A stretch of 64,000 nucleotides of DNA from Nocardia cyriacigeorgica NBRC 100375 (GCF_000308555.1 NZ_BAFY01000327.1:1-64000), one strand, 5' to 3'; positions 31,879 to 40,365 are shown, counted from the first letter of the stretch. Numbers and translations: made by a program. The notes: a model not told the origin generated them from the letters alone.

Positions 31879-32619
31879 GTGAGCGGGATCATACGCGGTG
31901 TTCCACCATTGATCGGTCTGGCGGCGCATCCGGTGCGCTGGGCGCTGATGCGGGAGTTGGCGGTCAGTGACCGGCGGGTGCGCGAGCTTGTCGCCTCGGT
32001 AGGTCAGCCGCAGAATCTTGTGTCCTATCACCTGCGCGTGCTGCGGTCGGCGGGGCTGGTCGTGGCGCGCCGGAGCAGCTTCGATGGGCGCGACAGCTAC
32101 TACCACCTCGATCTGGCTCGGTGCGCGCAGGCATTCTCCGATGCGGCGACGGCCCTGCATCCAGGACTCGGTGCGTCTGTTCCGCGGCGCGCTGGTGGAT
32201 CGGTGCTGTTCGTGTGCACCGGAAACAGCGTCAGGTCGCCGATGGCCGAGGCCCTGCTGCGGCATCGCGTCGAAGGCATCGAGGTCGCCAGCGCCGGCAG
32301 TCATCCGGCCGACCGCGTGCACCCCGCCGTGGCCCGCGTCCTACACGAGGAGTTCGGGATCGGATTCACGCCGCGGGCCCCGCAATCGTTGGCGAAGCTG
32401 CTGTCGGATCGACGGTTCGAGCATGTGATCACCTTGTGCGACAAGGTTCGCGAGTTCGCCCGCGCACAGGGTGTCCCCGTGGCAGCGCACTGGAGCCTGC
32501 CCGCTCCCTCGCTCGATCCCGGACAGCGCGGTTATCGGGAATTACACAGTCTCGCAATCGAACTCGATTCCCGCATCAGATATCTATCGTTGCAAGGAGT
32601 ATCAGAGGAGACGCCATGA
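31879..32619 (+). CDS. ArsR-family HTH fused to LMW-phosphatase/arsenate-reductase-like domain
   Basis: A 246-residue two-domain protein. Residues about 10-95 form an ArsR-like winged helix (HPVRWALMRELAVSDRRVRE, NLVSYHLRVLRSAGLVVARR). From 108 there is a low-molecular-weight phosphatase/ArsC domain: P-loop VLFVCTGNSVRS with Cys113 and Arg119 (CX5R). The general-acid loop reads HWSLPAPSLD where relatives have a PDP-like motif, so the acid Asp may be missing. The GTG start is chosen since an upstream ATG overlaps the operator. It could sense arsenate or a phosphorylated signal. The VOC gene follows with ATGA overlap. Confidence 0.8.
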   Translation: MSGIIRGVPPLIGLAAHPVRWALMRELAVSDRRVRELVASVGQPQNLVSYHLRVLRSAGLVVARRSSFDGRDSYYHLDLARCAQAFSDAATALHPGLGASVPRRAGGSVLFVCTGNSVRSPMAEALLRHRVEGIEVASAGSHPADRVHPAVARVLHEEFGIGFTPRAPQSLAKLLSDRRFEHVITLCDKVREFARAQGVPVAAHWSLPAPSLDPGQRGYRELHSLAIELDSRIRYLSLQGVSEETP

Positions 32620-33002
32620 CCACCTCATCCACCGGCCGGGCTCGGGTGCGCTACCTCGTCGACGATGTCGGCGCGGCAGTCGAGTTCTACACCGCCCACC
32701 TCGGCTTCGCCGTGGCCAAGAATGCCGCCCCCGCCTTCGCCGCGGTGGCGCGCGGATCACTCGAACTGCTGCTGTCCGGATCGGCCAGTTCCGGCGCCCG
32801 TGCGACACCCGCCGGCGCGCGTACGGCGGGCGGCAACCGCATTCAGCTCGTCGTCGACGACCTCCGCGCCGAGATCGATCGGCTGCGGGCCGCGGGCCTG
32901 TCGTTCAGCAGCGAGGAGATCAGCGGCCCCGGCGGCAGCCAGATCCTGCTGGCCGACCCCTCCGGTAACCTCGTCGAACTCTTTCAACCCGCAGCCCGAT
33001 AG
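32616..33002 (+). CDS. VOC-superfamily (glyoxalase/bleomycin-resistance fold) protein
   Basis: A 128-residue VOC protein with two beta-alpha-beta-beta-beta modules: VRYLVDDVGAAVEFYTAHLGF then RIQLVVDDLRAEIDRLRAAG and GSQILLADPSGNLVELFQP. The final Glu in NLVELF fits a metal ligand. It overlaps the ArsR-phosphatase fusion by 4 bp; VOC genes are frequent in arsenic loci (ArsI, GloA5-type), but the vicinal-cysteine motif of ArsI is not present. Substrate unknown. Confidence 0.8.
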   Translation: MTTSSTGRARVRYLVDDVGAAVEFYTAHLGFAVAKNAAPAFAAVARGSLELLLSGSASSGARATPAGARTAGGNRIQLVVDDLRAEIDRLRAAGLSFSSEEISGPGGSQILLADPSGNLVELFQPAAR

Positions 33003-33038
33003 ATTCACCGAGAGCAACAGATTCATCGAGGGTAACGG

Positions 33039-33081
33039 CGAGCACCGCACGGCGCCGGCCCGGTCACGATGCCGGTGCTCG
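33039..33081 (+). terminator. hairpin after the arsR-like/VOC pair
   Basis: A 9-bp perfect stem (CGAGCACCG / CGGTGCTCG) with a 25-base loop, 36 bp after the VOC stop. Confidence 0.5.
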
Positions 33082-33084
33082 GGT

Positions 33085-33170
33085 TCAGGGTGCCGCGGCG
33101 AGTAGCGCGATCAGCCAGGCCTTGTGGGCGCCGCCGGCGATCAGCGCGATTCCGGCGCCGTTCACACCGA
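33085..33170 (-). pseudogene. short C-terminal remnant of an unidentified membrane protein
   Basis: The minus strand reads LFGVNGAGIALIAGGAHK then AWLIALLAAAP and a stop, a hydrophobic tail that looks like the end of a membrane protein. Upstream of it homology breaks into the fragment on the other strand, so only a remnant is left. Family not recognised. Confidence 0.35.
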
Positions 33171-33179
33171 ACAGTGCTT

Positions 33180-33311
33180 CAGGCCGGTGTCTGGGTCGAA
33201 TTGCACCGGTGGCCGGGCACCTTCCATGGCTCGCAGGCCCTGCCCGCCGAAGTGTCGCAGCGCCGATCGGCCGAACTCTGCGCCGCCCTTCGTCGCGCGC
33301 TGTCGGCCTGA
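33180..33311 (+). pseudogene. C-terminal fragment of an alpha/beta-hydrolase
   Basis: Encodes QAGVWVELHRWPGTFHGSQA, then EVSQRRSAELCAALRRALSA and a stop: the His-bearing end of a GDXG-type esterase (family pattern AGVPVELHxYPGxFHGF). The HGGG and GDSAGG parts are absent. A remnant in a scrap-rich zone. Confidence 0.6.
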
Positions 33312-33423
33312 TCGGGGGACCGTCGATGAACGCGACTATGCGTGCGCACACACCGGACTCCTCCGTGCGGGCCAGCCGTTGTCTTGGACGCTTGCCGAGA
33401 GATTGCGCGGGTATGTGTCTTCC

Positions 33424-34749
33424 ATGGCGGTCATGCTGAAACGAGCGGTAACCACCCCGCTGCTGTATTTCTTCATTCTCGGCGACATCCTCGGTGCCGG
33501 GGTATACGTGCTGGTCGGCACTGTCGCGCGCGAGACGGGTGGGGCAGTGTGGCTTCCGTTGCTGATCGCGCTCGGGCTGGCGACGCTCACCGCTGGCTCG
33601 TATGCCGAGATGGCCACGAAGTATCCGCGGGCAGGCGGCTCGGCCCACTACGTCACCACAGCATTCGGTCCGGCAGCGGGATCGTTCATCGGGTTCTGCA
33701 TGCTCGCCGCGGGAATCGTCTCGGTGGCGGCGCTGGCCCGAGGATTCGCCGGTGACTATTTGCAGGCACTGGTCTCGCTGCCGACGGTGCTCGTGGTGGT
33801 GGTCTTCCTGGTCGAGCTGGCCGCCCTCAACATCCGTGGGATCAAGGAGTCCCTCGGCGCCAACGTCGTCGCCACCTCGATCGAGTTGTCCGGGCTGCTG
33901 CTGATCATCGGCCTCGGCGGGTGGGTGATGTTGCGCGGCGATGCCGACCCGGGCAGGCTCGTGCAGGTCGGAACCAGCGACCAAGGAGCCGCCAGGGCTG
34001 TGCTGGCCGGAACGGTGCTCGCCTTCTACTCGTTCGTTGGGTTCGAGACCTCGGTGAACCTGGCCGAGGAGGTCAAGGACCCGCGGCGTTCGTATCCCAC
34101 GGCGTTGTTCGGCGCGCTGCTCACCGCAGGTGTGGTGTACGCGCTGATCGGTGTGGTCGCCAGTGCGTGTGTTCCCACCGAGCAGTTGGCGGCTTCCAGC
34201 GGGCCCCTGCTCGAGGTCGTCCGGGTCGCGGGGCAGGTGCCGGACTGGTTGTTCAGTGTCGTCGCACTGGTCGCGGTGGCCAACGGTGCGCTGCTCACCG
34301 GCATCATGTCGTCGCGGCTTGCCTACGGCATGGCAGGCGATGGTCTCCTGCCGCCGGTCCTGGCCCGGATCTCCGCGCGCAGACGGACGCCGTGGATCGC
34401 GATTCTGGCGACCTCGTCGGTGTCGCTGGTCTTGGCGCTGACCGGTGAAATCGACTCACTGGCAGCGACTTTGGTGCTGTTGCTGCTATTCGTTTTCGCC
34501 GCCGTCAACGCGGCGGTGCTGGCACTGCGCCGCGACGCGGGCGAGCCCGGGCATTTCCGGATCCCGACCGTCGTTCCCTGGCTCGGCTTGGCGTCGTGCC
34601 TGTTCCTGTTCACCCGAATAGAGAGCGAGGTGTGGGTGCGCGGCCTGCTGCTCCTCGCGCTCGGCGCGGCACTGGCCGTGGCGAACGCCGTGCGCGCTCG
34701 CCGGCGCGGCGCGGCAGTTGAGCCGAGTCGAGTCGGCGGCGGCCAGTGA
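33424..34749 (+). CDS. APC-superfamily amino-acid/amine permease
   Basis: A 441-residue transporter with about 12 hydrophobic segments. The opening TTPLLYFFILGDILGAGVYV contains the APC GxG-like unwound region (GDILGAGVY), and FVGFETSVNLAEEVKDPRRS (about 205-225) is the conserved loop after TM6. It likely moves an amino acid or amine by H+ symport. It stands alone among gene fragments, with no clear regulator. The ATG at 33424 gives a normal N-terminus. Confidence 0.88.
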   Translation: MAVMLKRAVTTPLLYFFILGDILGAGVYVLVGTVARETGGAVWLPLLIALGLATLTAGSYAEMATKYPRAGGSAHYVTTAFGPAAGSFIGFCMLAAGIVSVAALARGFAGDYLQALVSLPTVLVVVVFLVELAALNIRGIKESLGANVVATSIELSGLLLIIGLGGWVMLRGDADPGRLVQVGTSDQGAARAVLAGTVLAFYSFVGFETSVNLAEEVKDPRRSYPTALFGALLTAGVVYALIGVVASACVPTEQLAASSGPLLEVVRVAGQVPDWLFSVVALVAVANGALLTGIMSSRLAYGMAGDGLLPPVLARISARRRTPWIAILATSSVSLVLALTGEIDSLAATLVLLLLFVFAAVNAAVLALRRDAGEPGHFRIPTVVPWLGLASCLFLFTRIESEVWVRGLLLLALGAALAVANAVRARRRGAAVEPSRVGGGQ

Positions 34750-34763
34750 TCAGCGCGGCCGCC

Positions 34764-35039
34764 TCATGCGCCCAATAGCCGGATCTTGTCGTCGAGCAAG
34801 GCCGCGTGGGTGTGCAGCTGGGCCTCCTCCGGCTGCGCCCCGATTTGGTCGGCCAGATCCGCTCGGGTGACGACCACTATGCCGTCGCGGTCCTCGACCG
34901 GCCCGGTATGCAGCTGGATGCGGCCCTCTACCAGCAGCAGGCAACTGTTCGGGTCCGCGTCGAGCAGCCGACGAAGATCGGCGGCGTCGACCTGGGTTCG
35001 GGAGGTCTCAGGGTGCTCTGCGGAATTGTCGGTGCTCAT
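34764..35039 (-). CDS. small hypothetical protein (91 aa)
   Basis: Not recognised. An acidic soluble protein: MSTDNSAEHPETSRTQVDA, then a short alpha/beta stretch DPNSCLLLVEGRIQLHTGPV and IVVVTRADLADQIG, ending DKIRLLGA. A strand-turn-strand pattern with one central Cys. The chosen ATG gives a compact protein; an in-frame start 16 codons upstream is also possible. No clear partner. Confidence 0.5.
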   Translation of the reverse strand: MSTDNSAEHPETSRTQVDAADLRRLLDADPNSCLLLVEGRIQLHTGPVEDRDGIVVVTRADLADQIGAQPEEAQLHTHAALLDDKIRLLGA

Positions 35040-35126
35040 ACCCGGCGGTTGCCCGCCCACGGCGAGAGGAAACGGCTGCGGGCACAAGCAGCGGCGGAAA
35101 CTCGCCGATCCATGGCACCGCGCGCA

Positions 35127-35495
35127 TCACTGAGCGCGATGATCGTGCCGGTAGCGCCACCAGGCGGCCAGCCAGCCGACCTCCATGGCGGCGTCGAGCA
35201 GATAGCTCTTCGGTATGCGTCCCTTCGGGACATAGACCAGGTCGATGAGCAGCAGCGTCGCCGCGGTCGCGATGCCGATGTCGGCGGCGCTGCGGACACC
35301 GCCGGGTCTGCCGGTGGCCAGCAATTGGACGGTGCCGTTGGCCACGAGCAACCCCGCGACCGTCGATTGGAGCCACTCGTCTTCCTTGTGCCCGAAGACG
35401 GCTTCGAAGCTGCGGCGATGGAGCAGCGGCCAGCCGCCACCGACGACATTGAACATCCCGTTGGCCATCGCGAGCCCAGAGCTCGATAACGCCAT
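35127..35495 (-). CDS. small four-helix membrane protein, function unknown
   Basis: A 122-residue membrane protein. Hydrophobic segments: ALSSSGLAMANGMFNVVGG, STVAGLLVANGTVQLLA, SAADIGIATAATLLLIDLVYV and LLDAAMEVGWLAAWW, separated by charged loops (HRRSFEAVFGHKEDEW). The overall pattern resembles small DUF-type actinobacterial membrane proteins, but I cannot name one. The ATG at 35495 is preferred over one 12 bp upstream because GGAGG sits at the right distance. Confidence 0.65.
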   Translation of the reverse strand: MALSSSGLAMANGMFNVVGGGWPLLHRRSFEAVFGHKEDEWLQSTVAGLLVANGTVQLLATGRPGGVRSAADIGIATAATLLLIDLVYVPKGRIPKSYLLDAAMEVGWLAAWWRYRHDHRAQ

Positions 35496-35677
35496 CGCAA
35501 CCTCCATGCGCTGAGGCGAGAACGACTGTGACCGGCGTACCCGCGTCGACCTCTGCCAAACAGGCGTCCCGGTGCCATCGACAGCTCATCCGGATGAGCG
35601 CCGGGCGCGACCCGCGGGGCCGCCGATCGCCTGGTGTAGAGGCGGGCCGTCGAGGCGTCGGGGAGTTCGGCGCCGAT

Positions 35678-36181
35678 GAAGGCAATGGCGCGCGCTACCT
35701 GATCCTGCCACCCGGATTCGACGGCACGGTGCTCGATGGCTATCTCGTTCTGTCCTCGGATATCGATCGGACGTATGCCTTGCTGCGGTCGGTGCTGGTC
35801 AACTTACGGGATAGGCGCGGCGAGATCCTCCGATCCGACCGCACCTATCGCATGCGCGTGCCCGCCGAGGTCCCGGTATCCCAGTACTGGTCGGTCACGA
35901 TGTACGACGGCGAGGACCACACCCTCATCCGCGGCAACACCACGTACTCGGTGTCCTCCCAGAAACCCGGCCTACGGGTCAATGATGATGGCTCCGTCGA
36001 TGTCTACTTCGGCCCCAAGGCAATACCAGGGCTGGAGGCCAACTTCATCGGCACCGGTGACAGTGAGACATTCGAGTTGATGTTCCGCTTCTATGGCGTG
36101 GGCCACGGGGTCATGAACAAGCAGTGGCAGCTCGAAGACCCCGAGGCCGTCGACGTCACCGAGCTCACCGCCACGCGGTGA
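35678..36181 (+). pseudogene. internally deleted DUF1254-DUF1214 protein remnant
   Basis: Encodes the end of a DUF1254 domain (GNGARYLILPPGFDGTVLDG) joined directly to a nearly complete DUF1214 domain (VPVSQYWSVTMYDGEDHTL, DGSVDVYFGPKAIPGLEANF, ELMFRFYGVGHGVMNKQW). Intact members have about 450 residues with DUF1254 first and a linker between; here the N-terminal part and the linker are missing. No credible start codon precedes the domain. I treat it as a deleted gene, though a truncated product could still be made. Confidence 0.65.
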
Positions 36182-36205
36182 GCTGCGACAGCTGGGCCAT
36201 AGGCG

Positions 36206-36318
36206 CTCAATGCAACAGCGTCCCAAGGGATCTCGCAAACCGTGTGGCGGCATCGACCTGCGCCTGGATCACCTGGGCGCGAGCCGAGGTGCCCGTCGAG
36301 CACAGGGCGCCGGGCACC
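36206..36318. repeat. 113-bp copy of the iclR-like gene 3' end
   Basis: Matches 38049-38161 in the same orientation with about 11 differences by eye. On the minus strand it encodes the last 37 residues and stop of the IclR-like protein (SARAQVIQAQVDAA... LG.LL). No other part of that gene is present here. It is wedged between two DUF1214 fragments. Confidence 0.85.
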
Positions 36319-36480
36319 TATCTGCAGCCCGACTCGCCGGCCGACCCTGATCGGATGCGCAACTGGCTCCCGACCCCGGCAGGCGACACCTTCCAGCTCG
36401 CCGCTCGGTTCTACGGGCCCGCCTCCGGACTCCTCGACGGCACCTATCCGATGCCGAAACCCGTCCGCGCCACCAACTGA
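36313..36480 (+). pseudogene. C-terminal fragment of a second DUF1214 protein
   Basis: Reads GTYLQPDSPADPDRMRNWLP, then AGDTFQLAARFYGPASGLLD and GTYPMPKPVRATN to a stop: the closing segment of DUF1214 (family pattern NWLPxPxGxF.L..R.Y.P....LDG.W..P). It begins exactly where the iclR-derived repeat ends. The rest of the domain is missing. Confidence 0.6.
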
Positions 36481-36520
36481 GGTCGAACGATGAAACGTTT
36501 GCCTACGGGCGCGGCCGCCA

Positions 36521-36985
36521 TCACTCGGTGATCATTCTCGCCATCGACAGCAGGAGTTCGATCGCGTACTGCACTGATTGTTCGAGGATCTCGGCCGGGT
36601 CGCCGTCGAACTGCCGGTGGCTTGTCCGCACGTCAGCGCGCGAGCTGGTGCAGAACCACACCGATCCGGCGGGTTCGCCGTCTTGGGGGCCAGGACCACC
36701 GACGCCGGTGGTGGCGACGGCGATATCGGCGTCCATCAGGGTTCGGACGCCCTCGGCCATAGCGGTTGCCGCGGTCTCGGAAACCACGGGAACGTCGGGG
36801 ACGTCGAGGACGCGGTGTTTGACCTCGGCCGCGTAGGCGATGACGCCGCCGCGAAACCAAGCCGCGGAATCCGGTGCGGCACCCAGGGCGGCGGCGAGAT
36901 TGCCCGCGGTCAACGATTCGGCGACGGCTACCGTCAGGCCATGTCGTTCGGCGAGATCGGCGAGCTGGTTGGCGATCGCGTTCAT
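36521..36985 (-). CDS. CinA-family amidohydrolase (PncC-like, stand-alone C-terminal domain)
   Basis: A 154-residue CinA_C/PncC domain: LTVAVAESLTAGNLAAALGA with the catalytic Ser, FRGGVIAYAAEVKHRVLDV, VSETAATAMAEGVRTLMDAD and AVATTGVGGPGPQDGEPAGS, all conserved. PncC deamidates nicotinamide mononucleotide in pyridine-nucleotide recycling. The length matches stand-alone PncC proteins. The ATG with AAGGAG just upstream is preferred over an in-frame ATG 13 codons earlier. It stands alone. Confidence 0.85.
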   Translation of the reverse strand: MNAIANQLADLAERHGLTVAVAESLTAGNLAAALGAAPDSAAWFRGGVIAYAAEVKHRVLDVPDVPVVSETAATAMAEGVRTLMDADIAVATTGVGGPGPQDGEPAGSVWFCTSSRADVRTSHRQFDGDPAEILEQSVQYAIELLLSMARMITE

Positions 36986-37159
36986 GGTCTCCTTCGGTAG
37001 CCGGGTGGACGTTGGTGCGGTCATCAGCGTAGTTCGGCCGGCGGAACATGCCGCCGGGGCAAGGTCGGATCCGACGGCGGCAGGCGCCGGCCGACATCCG
37101 TCCCGGCTCTCGATCACCCTGCTGCGCAACGTCTACGGTGTCTGTAGTAGACATTCGGG

Positions 37160-37549
37160 ATGGGCTTCGCACCTTCTCCCCGGCGCACGGCCGTCGCCGT
37201 CACGCTCATCGGCACGGCGATCGCCTTCATCGGCATCGGCGGTATTCGGCTCCTCGGTGCGGAGTCTGTTGTCGGTGTGGACCAGAACTTGGGGTACGCC
37301 CTGCTGTGGCCGGTGTTCGGCGGGTTCCTGGTCTTCGCCCTGCTGCGTAGTCGGCAATGGGAGCAGTCCGCGCCGAGCTCACCGTCGGAAGCGCCCGACG
37401 ACCGGCTCGCGCCGCCTGTCGTCGCACGGCGCCCGGAGTACGTCTCGCACGGGGACCGGGAGCTGGCCGACTACAACCGCTACCTCGCCCGGCTGCATGC
37501 GGAAGATATGCGGGCCCGGCTCGAGGCGGCGGGGCTCGACCTGCGGTGA
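37160..37549 (+). CDS. small membrane protein with cytoplasmic tail, function unknown
   Basis: A 129-residue protein. Two hydrophobic segments at the N-terminus (AVAVTLIGTAIAFIGIGGIR and LGYALLWPVFGGFLVFALL) are followed by a charged tail that ends in a likely amphipathic helix (GDRELADYNRYLARLHAEDM, RARLEAAGLDLR). Similar proteins occur in Nocardia and relatives without assigned function. Start chosen by the membrane pattern; an upstream Shine-Dalgarno is weak. Confidence 0.6.
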   Translation: MGFAPSPRRTAVAVTLIGTAIAFIGIGGIRLLGAESVVGVDQNLGYALLWPVFGGFLVFALLRSRQWEQSAPSSPSEAPDDRLAPPVVARRPEYVSHGDRELADYNRYLARLHAEDMRARLEAAGLDLR

Positions 37550-37745
37550 GGACGGCGCTGTGTGCGCTCATCGTGTCCGCCGGGCCTGCCCGGCCCGGCC
37601 CCCGGGCTCCTGCTGCTCGTCGATACCTGGCGCACGCTCGCCCGAGCAGGCGATCGACGCGCGCCGGCTACCGACCTCATCCCGATCGGGTGTAGCGCGG
37701 CCTGGCTCGATGGCCTGGCCGGCGCGGAACTCGCCGAGCCCGCGG

Positions 37746-38011
37746 AGGATATTCCGCCGCACCTACCCACCGGGTGCCGATGCCCAGCTCGAGCTGCTGA
37801 CCAGGGTCGATGTCACCGCTGACCTGGCCGGGATCACGATTCCGGCACTCGTCGTCGCCGGAGCGCACGATCAGGTGATCTCGCGGCACTCACCGACGAA
37901 CTCGCACACGGAATCGCGGGAGCCGAAGCGGTGGTGCTGGACTCGGGCCACGCGCTGGCCGCGGAACGCCCCGAGGAATGGGCCGACGCGGCACCGGATT
38001 CCTGTCCCTGA
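37746..38011 (+). pseudogene. frameshifted C-terminal remnant of an alpha/beta-hydrolase
   Basis: The first part reads AQLELLTRVDVTADLAGITI then PALVVAGAHDQVI, the Asp-bearing strand of alpha/beta-hydrolases. A one-base shift near 37880 moves to another frame: ALTDELAHGIAGAEAVVLDS then GHALAAERPEEWADA, with the catalytic-His region GHALAAERP. The N-terminal half, including the nucleophile, is not seen. Confidence 0.65.
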
Positions 38012-38048
38012 TCGGCCACAGTCATCAGCCGGCGCGAATATCCTAGGA

Positions 38049-38161
38049 CTCAATACAGCAGCGCCCCAAGGGATCTCGCGCACCGTGCGGCGGCATCGAC
38101 CTGCGCCTGGATCACCTGGGCGCGAGCCGAGGTCCCCGCCAGGCACAGGGCGCCGCGCACC
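38049..38161. repeat. parent copy of the iclR-like 3' duplication
   Basis: Covers the stop codon and last codons of the IclR-like gene and recurs at 36206-36318. Because this copy lies inside an intact gene, it is the source. Confidence 0.85.
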
Positions 38162-38796
38162 CTCCCCTCCGCATCACTGATCGGCAGCGCGGCGCAGCTC
38201 AGTTCGGGCTCCAGTTCGTCGATCTGGGTCGCGACGCCCGCCCGGCGCACCGCCTCGAGCTGGGCGTGGAGGGTGGCGTGATCGGTCACCGTGGCGGGCG
38301 TGAGGCGGGGGAGTCGGGAGGGGAGTGCGTCGAGGGCGGCGGGGTCGTGGGCGAGCAGCAGCTTGCCGGCCGCCGAGGCGTGCGGGTACCGGACCAGTTC
38401 TCGCTCGGCTCGCACGGGATGATCCGGATCGGCGTCGATGACATGCACCGTGCCGGCCCGGAATCCCATGACGTGCACCCCGAAGCGCACCGACGAGCGC
38501 AACTCCTCGATCGCCGCGCGGGCGGCGAACGGCATGATCGGCCGAGCGGCCGCACTGATCAACCCGTCCAGCCGGGCGCCGAGCCCGAAGCCGCGTAGAT
38601 CGGAGGTGCGCACCAGGTATTCCTCGGCGACCAGGGCGTTGAGCAGCCGGTAGGCGGTGGCGGCGGGCAGGTGCAGTGCCGCGGCGATCTCCTTGGCCGT
38701 CACGCCGAGCCCGAGGGTGGCGACCACTTCGAGGATGCGCAGCGAGTTCGAGACGGTGCTCGGGTGATGCCGGGACGGATCGCGCAACGGGCTCAT
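38050..38796 (-). CDS. IclR-family regulator, probable control of ethanolamine genes
   Basis: A 248-residue IclR protein. The N-terminal HTH (SNSLRILEVVATLGLGVTAK, EIAAALHLPAATAYRLLNAL) is followed by the effector domain (RFGVHVMGFRAGTVHVIDAD, HASAAGKLLLAHDPAAL, ELEPELSCAALPISDAEGRV). The permease gene upstream ends inside its start (ATGA, 4 bp), so both are on one transcript, divergent from the ethanolamine genes. IclR-type palindromes are seen in the divergent gap. Regulatory role inferred. Confidence 0.88.
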   Translation of the reverse strand: MSPLRDPSRHHPSTVSNSLRILEVVATLGLGVTAKEIAAALHLPAATAYRLLNALVAEEYLVRTSDLRGFGLGARLDGLISAAARPIMPFAARAAIEELRSSVRFGVHVMGFRAGTVHVIDADPDHPVRAERELVRYPHASAAGKLLLAHDPAALDALPSRLPRLTPATVTDHATLHAQLEAVRRAGVATQIDELEPELSCAALPISDAEGRVRGALCLAGTSARAQVIQAQVDAAARCARSLGALLY

Positions 38797-40253
38797 CGGA
38801 ACGTGGCCGCCCGTGCGAGGTCGGAGCGCTGCGTCTCGTCGTAGATGCCGACCGCGGCCAGCCGCGCGGGCCGGAAGACCGTCAGACAACCGGTGTAGAC
38901 CACCGCGGCCACCATGATGAGGCCGTACACCAGGATCACCCGGTTGCCGTCCCGCACCGTCGAGATCGCCGCGTTGCCCGCGAGAAACAGCAGCAACGTG
39001 GCGGTGAGCGCGCCGAGCACCCACAGCCGCGCGCTGTTCTCCCCGATCCGCCGCAGCAGCACCGGCGCCGACACGCAGACCGCGAAATAGCTACCCAGAT
39101 ATCCGCAGGCACTCAGGGTGAGGAACGCGCGCAACCCGTCTTCGGGCGTCGCCCCCACGGCCAGCACCACCACCGGCACCACCGCCACCACCGCGAGCGC
39201 GGCCAACGCCGCGTGTGAGGGCGTGCGGAAACGCGGATGCACGTGGCCGAAGGCGCGTGGCGCGACCCCCTCCCGGCCCATGCAGAACAGCACCCGCACC
39301 AGTGCGTTCATCGAGGCCAGCGTGCAGGCGAAAAAGGAGGCGGCGATACCGAGGTCCAGGAAGGCGGCCAGCGTGCGGGAGCCGTCGGCGACGAGCAGTT
39401 CCACCAAGGGCGTGGAGCTGCCCGCGGCCGGCGACTGGTGCAGCGCGATGGCCAGCACCGGCACGGCGGTGAGGTAGATCGCCGCCGACAGCGCCGGCGT
39501 CCACGCCAGCGCGCGGGGGATCGAGCGAAACGGTTGCTGCGCTTCCCCGCTGAGCGTTGTGGAGCTCTCGAATCCGACGAACGCGCTCACCGCCACGACC
39601 ACGCCGACGGCGAGCAACTGGAGGTCACCGTCGAAGGTGAACGCCGAACTCGCCGGGGCATCGGTGTGCTGGGTCGTCATCAGCACCAGCAGCACCGCGG
39701 CGACGATCACGATCGACACACACTCCACCCCGAGTGTGGTCCACGCCGACATCCGGATGCCCCGGATGAGGACCAGGCCGACGGCGAGCGCCGCCACCAC
39801 CGCGACCGCCCCCACCGTCACGGCGGGTGTGCCGCGCGCGAGGCCAACACTCGCCGCCACATGCGCGAGGTAGGCGCCGACCGCGATGAGACCCGCGATG
39901 GACACCGCCCCGTAACCGACGATCGCCGACCATCCGGTCGGCACCGCCGCTTTCGGGCCGAGCCCCCGCGCGACGTAGGTGTAGAGCCCGCCCACCGACG
40001 CCATCCGCTGCGCCATCGGCCGGATGCAGCCCGCGACCAGCACGGTGAGCACCGCCGCGCACACGAACGCGACCAGCGCGCCGCCACCCCCGGCGGTCGC
40101 CAGCACCAGCGCGGGCGTCACGCCCGCGGTCCCGGCGGGCGCTACCGCGGCGACCGACTGGGCAAGCACGGGAGCGAACGGCAAGCGCCGCCGGTCCAGC
40201 CCGCGCACCGGCGACTTCTCGGCGATCAGGTGCCGCCCCTGCGCCTCGGGCAT
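38793..40253 (-). CDS. APC-superfamily permease, co-transcribed with iclR-like gene
   Basis: A 486-residue transporter with about 12-14 hydrophobic segments. Conserved APC features include PFAPVLAQSVAAVAPAGTAG at TM1, RPMAQRMASVGGLYTYVARG at TM2-3, and FVGFESSTTLSGEAQQPFRS at TM6. The ATG at 40253 has GGAG just upstream; an in-frame start 19 codons earlier lacks one. Divergent from the eut genes, it may be a second importer for ethanolamine or a related amine or amino acid. Confidence 0.85.
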   Translation of the reverse strand: MPEAQGRHLIAEKSPVRGLDRRRLPFAPVLAQSVAAVAPAGTAGVTPALVLATAGGGGALVAFVCAAVLTVLVAGCIRPMAQRMASVGGLYTYVARGLGPKAAVPTGWSAIVGYGAVSIAGLIAVGAYLAHVAASVGLARGTPAVTVGAVAVVAALAVGLVLIRGIRMSAWTTLGVECVSIVIVAAVLLVLMTTQHTDAPASSAFTFDGDLQLLAVGVVVAVSAFVGFESSTTLSGEAQQPFRSIPRALAWTPALSAAIYLTAVPVLAIALHQSPAAGSSTPLVELLVADGSRTLAAFLDLGIAASFFACTLASMNALVRVLFCMGREGVAPRAFGHVHPRFRTPSHAALAALAVVAVVPVVVLAVGATPEDGLRAFLTLSACGYLGSYFAVCVSAPVLLRRIGENSARLWVLGALTATLLLFLAGNAAISTVRDGNRVILVYGLIMVAAVVYTGCLTVFRPARLAAVGIYDETQRSDLARAATFR

Positions 40254-40322
40254 CGCGCTCCGTCCTGTCTGCACGACGCCGACGACCGGCGCCGTATCGA
40301 CGATTATCACAAGCCCACCGGA

Positions 40323-40365
40323 GGAAATGTTTCCGGCGTGTTACGCGGGGTGGGAATTTCCGGCG
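40323..40365. promoter_or_regulatory. IclR-type palindromes in the divergent permease/eut gap
   Basis: GGAAA-TG-TTTCC (40323-40334) resembles the IclR consensus GGAAAnnnTTTCC, and GGGAATTTCC recurs at 40352-40361. The 9-mer TTTCCGGCG is repeated at 40330-40338 and 40357-40365, 27 bp apart. The gap (40254-40507) otherwise holds no gene. IclR binding is inferred. Confidence 0.55.
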
